Below are positions 12,801-23,667 of a stretch of DNA of 64,000 nt, in pieces. A program made the position numbers and the translations under genes. The stretch comes from Pinus tabuliformis (Eukaryota; Streptophyta; Pinopsida; Pinales; Pinaceae), in contig CM062816.1 in NCBI GenBank assembly GCA_031772625.1, forward strand, positions 1,670,949,058 to 1,671,013,057, read 5' to 3'. The stretch's first letter is position 1. The number at the start of each line of letters is the position of its first letter. Under the pieces are notes generated by a model. It made no database searches. It was given only the letters and a program-made list of their open reading frames with translations, and was not told where the DNA came from.

Positions 12801-14815
12801 GGATTGTAGCAAAGTTACCATATTCACCTTAGAGAGTGATTCAGTGAGGTCAAAGAGTATGAGAATTGATTTAGACTAAAGAAATCTCTAGAGTCAAGAA
12901 TGGACTTGGAAAATTAATAATACAGTAAATTTCAGAAAAAGAAATATATAAATGATAGTATATACTAAAAGAGAGATATAAATGATAGCACATACTACTT
13001 TCAGAAAAAAGAAAGATATATATGATAGTATGTACTAAAAGAGAGATATAGATGATAGTATATAGTATATACTACAAAATACCAGAGAATATGGAAAGTT
13101 GAAAAGTATGTTGGTCGAAAAGCATAGGTATCCACATCTCTAAAATTATAAAAATAATAATAATAATAATAAAATCCTAACAATAACAATTCATTTCATG
13201 CATGTTCATCATTGCACAATCCAGTGGAAACACTATAATCCCACAAATCCTAAAATTAGTAAGTTTGTTGAATTCTAAATGGCATGTGAAATTCTACTTT
13301 CTCCATATAAAATTCAATGAGGTCAAAACCACTCTCCAACATCCTGAAACAATAAATGGTAATGTTATAAATGGTAGTGTTGCCCTGCACAAGGGAAATG
13401 TTTCCCCTTGCATTTCACCAAGTTCCACCCAAAAGAGTGAATATTTCCTTGTGCATTTCCCCAAGTTTCCCCAAAAAGAGGTGGGGAAATGTTTCCCTAG
13501 GCATTCCCCGGAGCATGGGAAATGTGGGGGCATCCTCCCCACCATAGGGGACACACATCGCTGTGGAAAATTGGTTCCCTCAGACAGCAGAGTCAGACTT
13601 GAGAGTAAACTTGGACCTGAAAGAGCTAGTAACACCAGGCAATAGTGATAATTCAAGCTAGCCACCATTGGGATTCATGTGCCTGGGGGCCTACTATGCC
13701 ACTAAATACCGTTGCAGTCATACGTAGTGGTGCAAAGCTATAAATAAATAAGTCCATGTTTCAATTTTCTGAACACAATGCAGGCCGCACTTGGTTAAAC
13801 AGGCAATCCTATCTTGAAAGATAGTTATTCCCGTATTAAGCCAAGAGAGCATAAGTGACACCAGATAGAAGTGATTATCCAGATTAGTCACCATTGGGAA
13901 TTTTGTGCCTGGGTTCTTACTCTATGCCACTGGATACGGTTTCAATCACCCCTAGTGGTACCAAGCTAAACATAAATCCATGTTCCAATTTTCCTAATGC
14001 AATACAGGCCATACTTGGTCCTTCGAACAGGCATTGGACAAGCTACATCCCATCTGGAAAAGTTAATTATACCCATATTAAGGAAAACAAACATATGTGA
14101 CATCAGATAATAGTGATTATCCAGACTAGCCCCCATTAGCATTATTCTACCAAGGTGCCTTCTATATGCCACTGGATATTGTTGCAATCACACCAAGTGG
14201 TACAAAGCTACAAATAAATCCATGTTAACTGGGAAAAATACATCTATGTTTCAATTTTCTAAATGCAATGCAGGCCATACTTGGTCCTTAGAACAGACAT
14301 TGAACGAGCTACATTCCATTTAGAGAGATAGTTACGCCAACATTAGAAAAAGAGAGCCTATATGATATAACAGTATGCAAATAAATTCATGGGTAATTTC
14401 CCTTTGCTGTTCTTTACCATTTGTTCATAATACTCTACAAACAGAATATTTTTCATCGGCATTTGTCTAGTGTACTTACATGCACAACCTCAAGGCAAAC
14501 ATGCCAAGGCTGAAACCCACCTCCCTCCTTCCCCATCGTAAGGACACAAACATGTTCAAACTCCTCATTCCACTCTACAACCCCATTTTCCGCAATACAA
14601 TGTTCAGCGCTGCTGTCCCTCTTAACATTCCGCCTGAAACGTGAACCCAATTTTCCTTTCGAGGGTCCCTTCCACTTCACATTCACCCCGAGTTTCGAAC
14701 CCTCGACGTCGCCACTCTGGTCCAAGCCCTCCAGGCTGCAGAGGAGCAGGTTCACCTTGAATTTCTTCGAGTGCAGGGGAGGCCAGGGGCGCCATTTCAT
14801 CATTTTCACGACCAT
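5805..14815 (-). CDS. NT-type C2 domain protein (EEIG1/EHBP1 N-terminal family)
   Basis: Four coding exons on the minus strand: 14815-14480, 8801-8646, 8257-7571 and 6839-5805, giving 737 residues. All three introns are phase 0 with GT-AG ends. The start MVVKMMKWRPWPPL is the conserved beginning of this plant family, and no in-frame ATG lies close upstream. Residues about 15-175 form the NT-C2 domain (KFKVNLLLCSLEGLD, VKWKGPSKGKLGSR, VVEWNEEFEHVC, PSIIGTSFVNLGEFV, ITVNFLELQ). Then come a conserved SALKAGLRKVRIFTEYV patch (about 204-220), an acidic low-complexity stretch and the EEGGDDIDFDRRQ motif. Exon 4 carries a conserved C-terminal region (IDQRSERAAGESACTALVAV, VSWNDHFFLLKIEKEAYYI, DTLGERLFEGCNQAYILKFD). 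Arabidopsis relatives, as I recall, include At5g04860, At3g11760 and At2g25460, of roughly similar architecture. NT-C2 domains are thought to bind membranes or tether organelles, but the role of this subfamily is not established. All frames are open, so the gene looks functional. Confidence 0.93.
6840..7570 (-). other. NT-C2 gene intron 3
   Basis: A 731-bp phase-0 intron with GT-AG ends. It contains no recognisable repeat or gene. Confidence 0.85.
7571..8257 (-). CDS. NT-C2 gene, coding exon 3
   Basis: Encodes residues 165-393. The acceptor TTAATGCAG|ATTACAG precedes ITVNFLELQ, the last strand of the C2 domain. The donor is ATG|GTACAG at 7570. The exon holds the SALKAGLRKV patch, the serine/acidic linker, a basic SWKRRKVSFR segment and the EEGGDDIDFDRRQ motif. 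Confidence 0.9.
8258..8645 (-). other. NT-C2 gene intron 2
   Basis: A 388-bp phase-0 intron with GT-AG ends and a T-rich stretch before the acceptor. No other feature was seen. Confidence 0.85.
8646..8801 (-). CDS. NT-C2 gene, coding exon 2
   Basis: Encodes residues 113-164, from NLMQEPKTKPSIIG to EAVFC. The donor is TGT|GTAAG at 8645. The acceptor is taken as CTCGCAG| before 8801 because it keeps phase 0 and fits the family spacing. Its pyrimidine tract is weak, and a CAG four codons further in is a possible alternative. Confidence 0.82.
9253..10018. repeat. 395-bp tandem duplication in intron 1
   Basis: Copy 1 starts at 9253 and copy 2 at 9648, both with AAGTTGTAAGGGGTGTGCAA. They run in parallel to CTATTCAAGTTAAGG near 9623 and 10018. 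The junction (about 9618-9647) carries an extra 30-bp partial copy of the unit start, which suggests slippage or two-step growth. The copies are nearly identical by eye. Confidence 0.88.
10196..11160 (-). mobile_element. LINE (non-LTR) 3' end in intron 1
   Basis: On the minus strand, about 11,040-10,860 reads RIPLGQFRVGLHRLQIRIDY, a stop, then DRICQLYHLREAEIEECLIF and RCLIYYEIRG. This is the zinc-finger-like segment after the RT domain of many LINEs, in which C-x2-C, H and C positions precede a PxYxxxR motif. Here the second Cys is Tyr and the His is Cys, so the finger is degenerate. Upstream peptides in the same frame (to about 11,150) fit the RT-to-finger linker. The element ends near 10,200 in a (TATCT)n-like tail, as expected of a target-primed insertion. 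It lies in the same orientation as the host gene. The 5' part, including RT, is missing or unrecognisable. Confidence 0.7.
11161..11297. repeat. Short direct repeat, 57-bp unit
   Basis: Two copies of a 57-bp segment beginning ATAGATGTCCTC (11161-11217 and 11238-11294), separated by an additional copy of its last 17 bases (GTGGGAAAAAGGTGACC at 11221-11237). It overlaps the upstream limit of the LINE fragment. Confidence 0.8.
11298..12940. other. Intron 1 interior, nothing recognised
   Basis: The frames are short (112 codons at most) and unlike known proteins. The segment 12,280-12,480 contains several diverged repeats of a GTGGTTTGACAT motif, probably an old array. Confidence 0.4.
12941..13080. 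repeat. AT/AG-rich minisatellite
   Basis: About four degenerate copies of a unit resembling AGAGAGATATAAATGATAGT followed by ATATACTAAA. An (ATA)n run at 13,155-13,175 follows. Confidence 0.65.
13391..13570. repeat. GGGAAATGTTTCCC-type repeated module
   Basis: The near-palindromic word GGGAAATGTTTCCC occurs at about 13,393 and 13,484. Between and around them are diverged direct copies of TTCCCCAAGTTTCC and TTGTGCATTTC. It is a local, diverged tandem array of about 45-90 bp periodicity and unknown origin. Confidence 0.55.
13640..14375. repeat. Three-copy tandem repeat, about 226-242 bp
   Basis: Three diverged head-to-tail units. Anchors ACCATTGGGA, CCACTGGATA-type words and GCAATGCAGGCC recur near 13,664, 13,890 and 14,131. 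Divergence between units is visibly greater than in the 395-bp duplication, so this array is older. It lies about 100 bp from the exon 1 donor. Confidence 0.8.
14480..14815 (-). CDS. NT-C2 gene, coding exon 1
   Basis: Encodes residues 1-112. The ATG at 14815-14813 has G at +4 but T at -3. The exon ends CLEVVH followed by a strong donor, CAT|GTAAGT, at 14479. It contains the first half of the NT-C2 domain. Confidence 0.92.
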
Positions 14816-15200
14816 AAATATCCAGATCAACGAAATCAAACGCCAATGGCAGAAAATTTAGAGGATCCTGTGACCTGAAAACCTCCCAAAACAGACCCAC
14901 AAGGCCTCCACAAATGACTGGATTCTTCCAACATGTATTGCTTCCTCAATACTGCATCAATTTGTAAGCGACCAAGCTCTTTCGAATCCAGGAAACTTAG
15001 AATGTAGATTTCAGACATACGCACATACGAATAACTCTTTGTATAGTCGCGTAAAATCCGTGAAAAAATGGTCTGTAGAAAGTTCTGTCGGCTCTCCTCT
15101 GTCTTTAACTGCTGCGAGCCCACTTGCTCTCGGCCCCCGAGTTAACCGCAGTCAGGTCAATCACGTGTGTCTTTTATCCGTTAGTTTAAGTACCGTTGGA
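14816..15200 (-). promoter_or_regulatory. Presumed 5' leader and promoter of the NT-C2 gene
   Basis: The region immediately upstream of the start codon is richer in G+C than the AT-rich DNA beyond 15.2 kb. An ATG at 15018-15016 opens a 60-codon upstream frame ending at 14836, just before the main ATG. If transcription starts above 15,018 this could be an upstream ORF. No convincing TATA box or transcription start could be fixed. Confidence 0.35.
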
Positions 15201-16224
15201 TTTTAACTTCTTCCCTTCTGCGGACCGCCGTTAAATCCGATGCGTACCTACGGACCTGAAATTCTCATCGCAATCGAGTTAGAATCCAATGGTCCTCGTT
15301 CAAAAACTCAGGTTTTGTATTTTTTTTTGGTTTCTTTCTTAATTCCAATCACAATTGCAATTTCAATGGGTATTTAGTCAAGGAACCCAAGGAACGAGTC
15401 AATGATGTGTCAAGCAGTTGAAATTGGCTAGTGTAAAATTATTATTGCTATAGTTCATTTATTTTAATTTTAGATCTACTGAAGTTTTAGAAGAATCAAA
15501 TTTTTTTTATTTTTAAAAATGTTTTTACTTTAAAAAAAAAAATTATTTTTTTTTGGTACTCGGTAAATTTGGATTCAAGCTGATTATAACTTTTTCTTTT
15601 TTAGATTCAATTAAAAAATGTTCTTGGATTAAATTAAAATAAAATATTTTGATTATGAAATAAGTAGATTAGAGTTAACATGAATCTAGGCTCGTTATAA
15701 TTTTGTTCCCTTTTAAATTTAATTAAAAAAATGTTATAAAATTAAAATAAAATAAAATATTTTGATTATGAAACAAGTTATGGTTTCTTGGCATGTGGTA
15801 TTGATAAGTAGTAGTATTGGCCCATAATATTGTAACAAAGCCTATTTACAAGTATATATGGTAAAGTGGAGGTAAATTTCCATGGTTAAGAATCTTGTCA
15901 TATTGTTGTAAAATATTTTGATTGTGAAATAAGTTATGATTTTTTGGCATGTGGTATTGGGAAGTCGTGGTATGGATAAGTCATGGTATTTTAACAAAGC
16001 CTATTCATAAGTTAGTAACAAAATCAAAATATGTGTTTACACTTATCCCCAATACTTTTAACATTTATTTATTATGTTTTAACTTTTTATTATTTTTTAA
16101 TTGAGTAGATATTTAAAATTGGTTACATACTTACATTACACCTACCATCTACTATATACTAGTTGTAGAGTGCCTTTAACTACAATTAATATTGTAAATG
16201 ATGATTTAAAACTTTTTTTAATGA

Positions 16225-16265
<41 letters not shown>

Positions 16266-16713
16266 CTATAAATATTAATTATTTAGATAATAAAATTTGA
16301 ATGCAATAAAGGTTTTTGAAACATGATTTAAGAAGTCCTTTAATGATTTTTTAAATATTTATTTTAAAAAATTATAAATATTATCTAATATTTAGATAAT
16401 AAAATTTGAATGCAATAGAGGTTTTTTTTAATATTTATTTTATTGTATATGTTTAAATTAAAATTTTAATTATAAAAAATGGAGATGATCTTGTTAAAAA
16501 AAGAAATCCTAAAATATTTAAAATTGTTCTAAAACTTTTTTTAATTCAATAAATATATCAAAATTTATAAAACATTATATAACATTTATATAACATTTAT
16601 CATATCAACTTTTAGAGAGGTTGTTGGGAGTACAACATGTGGAGGGACGCATTCTCACTATCCCACCCAGCATTCAAAGGATGGATATAGCAATGTGTTC
16701 CCCACGAGATAAT
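15201..16713. other. AT-rich intergenic DNA
   Basis: No gene. It contains diverged repeated phrases such as AAAATATTTTGATTATGAAA (about 15,640, 15,760 and 15,905) and GGCATGTGGTATTG (15,790 and 15,948), and an (AT)n run at 16,229-16,261. Confidence 0.6.
16229..16261. repeat. (AT)n microsatellite
   Basis: Uninterrupted AT dinucleotide run of about 33 bases. Confidence 0.9.
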
Positions 16714-16767
16714 TATGAACCATTACTTCCCTTCATTATGTATGAACCATTACTTCCCTTCATTATG
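16714..16767. repeat. 27-bp perfect tandem duplication
   Basis: Two identical units, 16714-16740 and 16741-16767, each beginning TATGAACCATTACTTCCC. Confidence 0.9.
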
Positions 16768-17202
16768 TGTTATATCACATAACCATTTTTTATTATTCCA
16801 ACGTTGGTTTAATGTTGGGCATTATGTGGATATTTATCACGTTTTAGTTGGGAATGCCAAATCATCTTCGGCCATGGAAAGATTCAATTTGGCCAATTTT
16901 GTGTATTGGTCATTTTTAGAGGTCGAGAGCACTCATCCTCATAATGATACCACCTTGCATGAGAAGAAAATTGATTGGCACTTGCAAGGAGAATTATAAC
17001 GAGAATTGTGATTCTTCATGACAAGGTTTAATGGTTTCTAACTAGTATCACATTGGTTAGCAAGTAAGCATTTCTTATATGCAACTTCCTGTTTTAATTT
17101 TTTTTAAATCTATATTTTATATGGCTCTTTGATGAGTTATCCAACCCTTTCTACTATTTATTTCCTCTATCAAGTAGGCTACATTGGTTGGGTTGTAAAT
17201 TC
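16768..17202. other. No gene recognised
   Basis: A 94-codon plus frame (16715-16999) begins inside the 27-bp tandem repeat and has no recognisable motif. It may be a decayed transposon frame. Confidence 0.35.
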
Positions 17203-17876
17203 TTCTTCTTACTCCTCTCTTTCTTTAGTTGTGAACTTGTTGTGCCCACCTCCTTGGGCTTCTTATGCGACCTGGGCCATTTTGGAGTCCTAGTGCAGTC
17301 CCCTCTCCTCAAGCCTACCTTGTTCTACTTCTCCCTTTTGCCCCCAGGTTATCTGTAACCATTCCCTTGCTAATTCCAACACTACATTGTTCCTTCACTC
17401 AAGCGAAGTGCGGTTTAACAGTGTTTGGTTTAGTATGTCTTGTTAATAGGTTTGATGCCACAAAGGCAAGGCTTACTACTAAGAGCAGGGTGGCTCTCAC
17501 ACCTAACAGTGGTCGAAGAGCCTAGCAATTCGATACTTCTTCTTCTTACCCCTCTCTTTCCTTAGTTGTGAACTTGTTGTGCCCGCCTCCTTGGGCTTCT
17601 TATGCGGCCTAGGCCATTTTGGAATCCCAGTGCAGTCCCCTCTCCTCAAGCCTACCTTTTTCTACTTCTCCCTCTTTCCCCCAGTTTATCTATAACCATT
17701 CTCTTGCTAATTCCAGCACCACATTGTTCCTTCACTCAAGAAAAGTGTGGTTTAACAGTGTTTGGTTTAGTATGTCTCGTTAATAGGTTTGATGCCACAA
17801 AGGCAAGGCTTTCTACTGAGAGCGGGGCGGCTCTTACACCCAGCAGTGGGCGAAGAGCCTAGCAATTCGATACTTT
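17203..17876 (+). repeat. 337-bp tandem duplication with parallel 86-codon frames
   Basis: Copy 1 is 17203-17539 and copy 2 is 17540-17876, with an exact period of 337 bp. Each copy contains an 86-codon plus frame (17265-17525 and 17602-17862) starting MRPxPFW and ending in SGRRA or NSGRRA. The two peptides differ at roughly a dozen positions, yet neither gained a stop. I do not recognise the protein. It may be part of a repeat family rather than a gene. Confidence 0.85.
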
Positions 17877-18896
17877 GAGCACACTCTTTAGCAAATCTAG
17901 GAGGAGATCGCACAAGTGAAGAGAGAATTAGCTAGAAAGCATCCTTGTTTGACTGACATAGAACCGTTGGCCATGATGACTAACTAGGTCACTGACATGG
18001 CTCCCACCAAGGGCCACTACAACCAATACATGTACATAGTAGACATATATTAACACTTGAAATTCTTGTTGGAATGAGTTTTGCTTTATAGGAATGAAGC
18101 TAAAGAAGAAATGTTATTAATGTTAGATGAGATGCAACTAATTGTGAGCTCCATGGATCATAGGCTTGGGTGAGTAGAGACACAATTGGGCATCCTCCCT
18201 GACCTTGGCTGCTTTCCAAGTAGCAATAAGGAATCTATTCTTGTGGAGGCCTGTGAACCTATAAGTTAAAATGACTGTCTCTATGCATTCCTCTTTTTGG
18301 ATTTCTCCTTCTATGTTTTAGTTTATTCGATTTAAAAATGACCCTAAAGGCCTAGCATATTAAATTGCTTTTTAGTATTATGGATAAACATTAACAAACT
18401 CTCTATTTAGTTAGCTAAAATTGAAGTTATGTCTCTAGTCTTGTTTCATCGGTGGTAGACAAAAAAAAACATTTATCATATCAAAAAATTTATGTATAAT
18501 TTTAATTTATTTATTTAAACATTTGAATTATGTAAAATAAAAACGTATCTTAAAAATAAAATAAAATTACACATATATACAAAATTAAAACTTATTTTAC
18601 TAACCATTTCTTCAATATAATTTAATATTTATTAACCATTATCTTTTTTAATATTAATATTTAACTTTTATATTGTTGTTGGTGAAGACTTTTGGAGAGT
18701 TATGTGTTGCTTTTATGGATTTGCTCAACATTTTGGGTGAACCCTTCACCCATCTTTAGGGGCTCAAACCTTAACTGATGATGTGAAGAGTGTTGAACCC
18801 AGATATATAAAGAGGATGGTGTTGTTGATGATGATAATGGTGGTGGTTAACGTCCATTGAGACCAAACTTTGGTCTATCGGACCTAAAGAAACGAA
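17877..18896. other. Possible coding remnant, then LINE 3' tail
   Basis: About 17,885-18,200 on the plus strand reads as charged peptides (for example EEIAQVKRELARKHPCLTD and EEMLLMLDEMQLIVSSMDHR) broken by stops. No family is recognised. The part from about 18,800 to 18,896 is the minus-strand 3' untranslated tail of the adjacent LINE fragment, with an ACCACCACCATTATCATCAT-type low-complexity end. Confidence 0.4.
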
Positions 18897-19316
18897 TTAT
18901 TTAGTTTGATTTAAGATTTTATTCCTATGCTCAAAAAGCTTGGAGAGAAGCCTCCCGAGCTCACTGTAATTTTGACAACGTAAAAGGCTAGGAAGGTCAG
19001 TATTGCAACAAAGATTTTGAAACTGAGATCTAATGTGGTTGTACGCGGGGCACTCTAAGAGGAAGTGATTTTCATCCTCGATGTTCGTATTCTCACAAAG
19101 ATGGCAGAACCTTTCCATCCATGGTGTTTTAGGAACTGCCCAACGAACCGTTTCACTATGGAGCTCACGAGAGTTAGTTCTAATCTTGGCTATATTAATT
19201 TTCTTCTTTAAGCTAGATAAAACAAAGAGATACTTTTGATCTTCTAGGGTGGGGTTGATGACCTCCTTATAATATCTTAATTTTCTTTTAGCTACTAAAT
19301 CTTTCTCACACCACAT
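18897..19316 (-). pseudogene. LINE ORF2 C-terminal fragment (zinc-finger region)
   Basis: A 139-codon minus-strand frame contains ERFCHLCENTNIEDENHF followed by LLECPAYNHIRSQF. This is the C-x2-C ... H ... C finger with a CPxYxxxR continuation found after the RT domain of many non-LTR retrotransposons. The finger residues are intact here, unlike in the copy inside intron 1. The frame ends in a normal-looking C-terminus (NKILNQTK) followed by a repetitive 3' tail, consistent with a 5'-truncated LINE insertion. The RT domain is absent. Confidence 0.75.
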
Positions 19317-21263
19317 TTTTTCTTTGAACTTAGAAGTAACAATAATTTTAATGTTATTAATGTTAAAATGTAACCGTTATATAAGAGGTAACAATATAAT
19401 TGTTAAGAATGATTAATGTAGTGATTAAAGATGACTTTAATGGAAGAAAGTCGATATAATGAAGAATAAATTATTAAACAATTTTGAATAAATTGAGTGG
19501 AAATGAATAAATTATTAGACAAGAGAATTGAATAATTAAATTAAATTATTAAATTGTTGAAAATATAATTGGAAAATTTTATTTTAAATATTTTTAAATT
19601 ATTAAATTGTTGAAAAATATAATTGGGATATTTTATTTTAAATATTTTTAAAATAAATTTAATTGGTCAAATTAATTATGATGACCTAACATATTAATAA
19701 TTACTTATATTAAACTAATTAATTAATTAATTAATTTTTATTTATATTTATATTTTTTTAGAAAATAGAATAAAAAATATTATAATGAAATAAAATCATA
19801 ATATTATAATAAACTAATTAATTAATTAATATTTTTATATTTTTTTGGAAAATAAAATAAAAATAGTATAAAGAAATAAAATCAAGTGAAATCAAATTTG
19901 ATTAAAATAAATGGTAATAGAGTAATAAATTAAAATAATTTTTTTTTAAGATTAAAAGAATTTATATTCAAAGCAAGAAGTGAAATTCAATTAAATTGGC
20001 TTTAATATATTTCTTTACTGAATATAGAGAAATAGTAATTAAGATATATATATATATATATATATAATTTAGAAAAAATAAATAATAAATATTTTAATAA
20101 ATTATATATCAAGTTAAGAGATATTACATCAAAAAAGAATGGAATTAAAATTAAAATGTCTAAGAGAATAGATGTGAATAAATAAAAAGAAAAGAAGAGC
20201 AAGACTAGGAGAAGACATAAAGGGTAGGCAAAAAGGATCAGGTATATAGGGTGGGGAAGGGGGTTTAAGAGGGATTGTAATTGAAATTAAGAGAATTGGG
20301 TTTAAAGATAGGAAATGAATCCTTAGTTTCCAAGATGATATTCATTTTTTCAATTAAAATTATTAAGATGTTTTATATTTTATTAACATGAATTTTAAGA
20401 TAATTTAATATTTATTAATCATTATTTTTTAATATTTATATTTTTCTTTTTCTAAAATAAAATTTAGTTTAAATTTAAATTTTAGCAAAAAACATTTAAT
20501 TTCTAAAAGAATTTTTACCTCGTTTATAATAAACACAAATTAACAAAACCCATTTATTTTATTTTTCCTATAGTCATGAACATATTAATAATGTTTAATA
20601 AACAAAATTATAGTCATGAACATATTAATAATGTTTAATAAACAAAATTTAAGCAACATTGAGTGGCGGTAACTTAACATATTATAGTGGTGATAGTCAT
20701 GAACATATTATTTTGTTTGTTATAACTTAACTTTAGTGGTCAAGGTGCTTTATATGGTTTTCCCTAACCATCTTCACATGATATGTCCTGCAAAATGGAC
20801 CCCACTTGCTTGGAATTTACTTTTTTCGAGTGCCAGAACATATTGAGTCCTCTGGGAGCATCATTATGATGTGGAACATGGCCCATGTGCTATATGCAAA
20901 CACTCATTGCAATATTCTTCTTTCAAACATATAAAATCACGTTATCAAGGTTTATCTAATGATGAATGCTTAAAGGAAGAATCTAACATCACTCTCTTGA
21001 GGATTTAACATTGAGACTGTGGAAGGGTCATCTATATGCTTGTCTAAGGGGAATCTCACATTATCTTCTTCCAGCATGCTTGCTGATATCTTTGAAAATG
21101 GTGAGTAACACTGACACACACATGGGTCCCACTAATATTAATTGTTTTGTGTTTTGTCAACATCATTGCAAGGTTGGAAGATGATAACTTTAAGGTGGAA
21201 CTTGCTTTCCAAACATTCTTAGTCATGGCTTCAATTATGAGAATGTGTTGGATAAAGAAAAAA

Positions 21264-21299
<36 letters not shown>

Positions 21300-22479
21300 G
21301 AATTGGGTTACATATACAAGAAAAACGTGAGAGATTTAATATTTTTAACCCATTTTATTTTTAAAAAATAATATAATATGTATTTCATGTACAAAGTTTT
21401 TAAAAATAATATAATATGTATTTCAAGTAGAACCTAAGTTTTAAATGGTGGAAGACATTTCAAAAAATAGTTTGTCTAAAAGATTATAGTTCATTTTTTC
21501 TAAAGGAACATATTGTCAAGTAAAACCATTATAAATTCCATTATTATTAGTTTGTTAGTCATAATATCTCCATATGAAAAAAAATTAGTGAGAAAGCACC
21601 ATGTTGAAGAACTTAGTTAAGTCTTTGGTAAAGCAAATATGTTGAGAGTTAAAAAGTTAGGAGTTCAATTTCAATTGGCTTTTAGTCATCAACCTTTTTG
21701 CTGGAATAAGTTGCAAGTGACATGAATATTTCGATGAAGGTTTCGATCTATTTTTTTTATTAAATAAACATGTATATATATCAAGTTCTATTATCATCTA
21801 TTTTTTATTTGCAATATATATGTTAAAATAAGTTATTATTAATATAAATTAAGTTATTTTTAATATGGGTATTTCACATGAAAAAAATTATTAATAAAAT
21901 ATCTTAATAAGATATATATATTCATAATATTTATATCAAGTTGCTTTAATCAAGTTAGAATAAATGAGGCTGCAAAGTATATGCTTTTTTAGTGATTAGG
22001 GTTTAGTTTATTTATTATTACTCATTTATAACTTTTTATTGAGATGGTTGTTCATTCTAGCTTGTCTTTTTATCATGTATGTAAAAATATATTGATATAT
22101 ATATGTAAAAATTTGTTTGGAAAAGATTCAAGTTGGATAAAGTAAGTGTGAGTTTAGGAACCTTGCAATTTAATTTGTATAGGAGTTTGTTATAGATAAA
22201 ACAATGGGTGTCAAATCAATCCAAAGGTTGAAGCATTTCGATTTTTGGTTAGATTCCCAAAGCTAATTAAATGGAATCTGAATCTACCATCATAGAGGAG
22301 AATTGTAAAAAGAATGGAAGTCATCTCTTAGTTGGATCTTTCGTCTCTGGAACCAAGTAGAAAAGCCCTTATAATGTCTAAGCATTCTCTAATTGGTATA
22401 AGACTTTGGCCTAGCCTAGGAGTTGGAGAATCATGGGTGATCAAGCATTGGTCACCTAAAATCCATGGATAGGTAATTT
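19317..22479. other. AT-rich intergenic DNA
   Basis: No gene recognised. It contains repeated TTAATTAATTAATT runs (19,717 and 19,811), (TA)n runs at 20,041-20,066 and 21,268-21,297, and a 40-bp tandem duplication at 20,571-20,650. Frames are short and reflect base composition. Confidence 0.6.
20571..20650. repeat. 40-bp tandem duplication
   Basis: Two adjacent copies beginning TAGTCATGAACATATTAATA, essentially identical. A further partial copy of the first words appears at about 20,694. Confidence 0.85.
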
Positions 22480-23340
22480 CATTTATTTTTTACTAAGATT
22501 ATTTTATATTTCTCAACAAGGAGGATCACAACTTGGCTTTTTATTTAGACCCTATTTCATGGGATCCAAAGGAATGTATTTATCATTTTGGCATCTTGAC
22601 TTCAAACCCAAAGAGCAGATACATTCATCCCTAGTGCAAGTTAGGTTGTATCATCTCCCTTTAATATTATGGGATGAAAGATCTCTTGGAGATACTGGGA
22701 ATAAGTTCAGTAAACTTATAAATAACACAAACCCAAAAGGAAATATGTACTCTTGCGCATGTATATGTATAGAAGTGGACTTGGAGAAGGGACTTCATAG
22801 GCTCTACAAATCGATAGGATGGTTGGAGCCATTAACAAGCCCTGTATTACGAGAGGATTCCTTCCAAGTGCAATTGATGTCATGTTTATGGGCATTTTGC
22901 TAAAGGCTATCCCAAAATTTAGGAACAACCCCCTTTAAGAAAATCATTGAATAAAGAAAATGAGTTTAGAACATCTCCTAGTAAGCACATAAATTTCCAA
23001 TGTAATGGGACTTTAAGCAAAGGCATCCCAAGAGGGACCATCCAAAACAAGCAATAACAAATTCAATGTTCTTGAAAAAATAGAAGATGAAAAGAAGGAT
23101 ATTAAAAGGCAAGAGGAAGTAGTGAAATATCCCATATTTGGCATAGATGACCCTAAAGGAAATGTGGATCCATCCAAGTGTCAAGTGGATTCAAATAATG
23201 ATGTCCTAATAGGAATAGAAGAGGATGGAAAAGATGCATAGAAGTAGAGGAATCAAAGGAGGAAATAGAGGAAGTATTGGAGAAAGAGGAGGATGCAGAG
23301 AGGGAAGAGAAGGAAGATGAAGAGAAAAGCAAAAAAAGAG
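22480..23340 (+). pseudogene. LINE ORF1 fragment (DUF4283-like)
   Basis: The plus frame 22559-22903, with in-frame extension upstream, reads GSKGMYLSFWHLDFKPKEQ, then QVRLYHLPLILWDERSLG, NMYSCACICIEVDLEKGL and FQVQLMSC. This follows the plant L1-type ORF1 pattern of DUF4283: a GPYFLGSKGL-like start, V-RL-LP-WD, and YARICVEIDLSKGL. It is followed by a zinc-knuckle region, which here has lost its pattern to a stop near 22,904. Downstream, 23,200-23,340 encodes a strongly acidic/lysine-rich stretch. The element is dead and no ORF2 follows. Function in the parent element: nucleic-acid-binding protein of the retrotransposon particle. Confidence 0.65.
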
Positions 23341-23667
23341 TGTAGACCCTTCCATTTAGTGTTGGATGCTAATTTTTCTATGATTTCAAACTCTCTTTTA
23401 GTTCTTTTTTTGGAGTCCTAAAGAAATCCCTTTATTCCTCCCCTCCTCTCACAATGGTAAGGAAATCATGCCAAGAATAAAGAGAAAATAAGGTAGAATT
23501 GAATACTCTTTGGGTCCAATAGTTAACTTTATATTCTCTCATGTTTAAAGGGAGGATAATAGCTCACAATCGATAATTATGCACTATTTCCACACTCTTT
23601 TATGCAGGCAATTTGTAAGGATTTATTATTATTCTCAATACTCTTAAAAGAAAAACTTTTGTATGAG
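23341..23667. other. Flank of element A, nothing recognised
   Basis: Non-coding. Ends at the left border of the element A 5' LTR. Confidence 0.5.

Larger units (their letters stand above)
8802..14479 (-). other. NT-C2 gene intron 1 (5.7 kb, repeat-filled)
   Basis: The phase-0 intron splits the NT-C2 domain. It contains a 395-bp tandem duplication, a LINE 3' end and at least four further short tandem arrays, listed separately. Between them, 11298-12940 shows no recognisable gene or repeat. Long first introns filled with transposon debris are typical of conifer genes. Confidence 0.8.

Noticed and set aside
14836-15123. A 95-codon upstream protein before the NT-C2 gene
   Set aside because: It begins with GTG. 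The first ATG in this frame (15,018) leaves only 60 codons, and no family is recognised. It was kept only as a possible upstream ORF.
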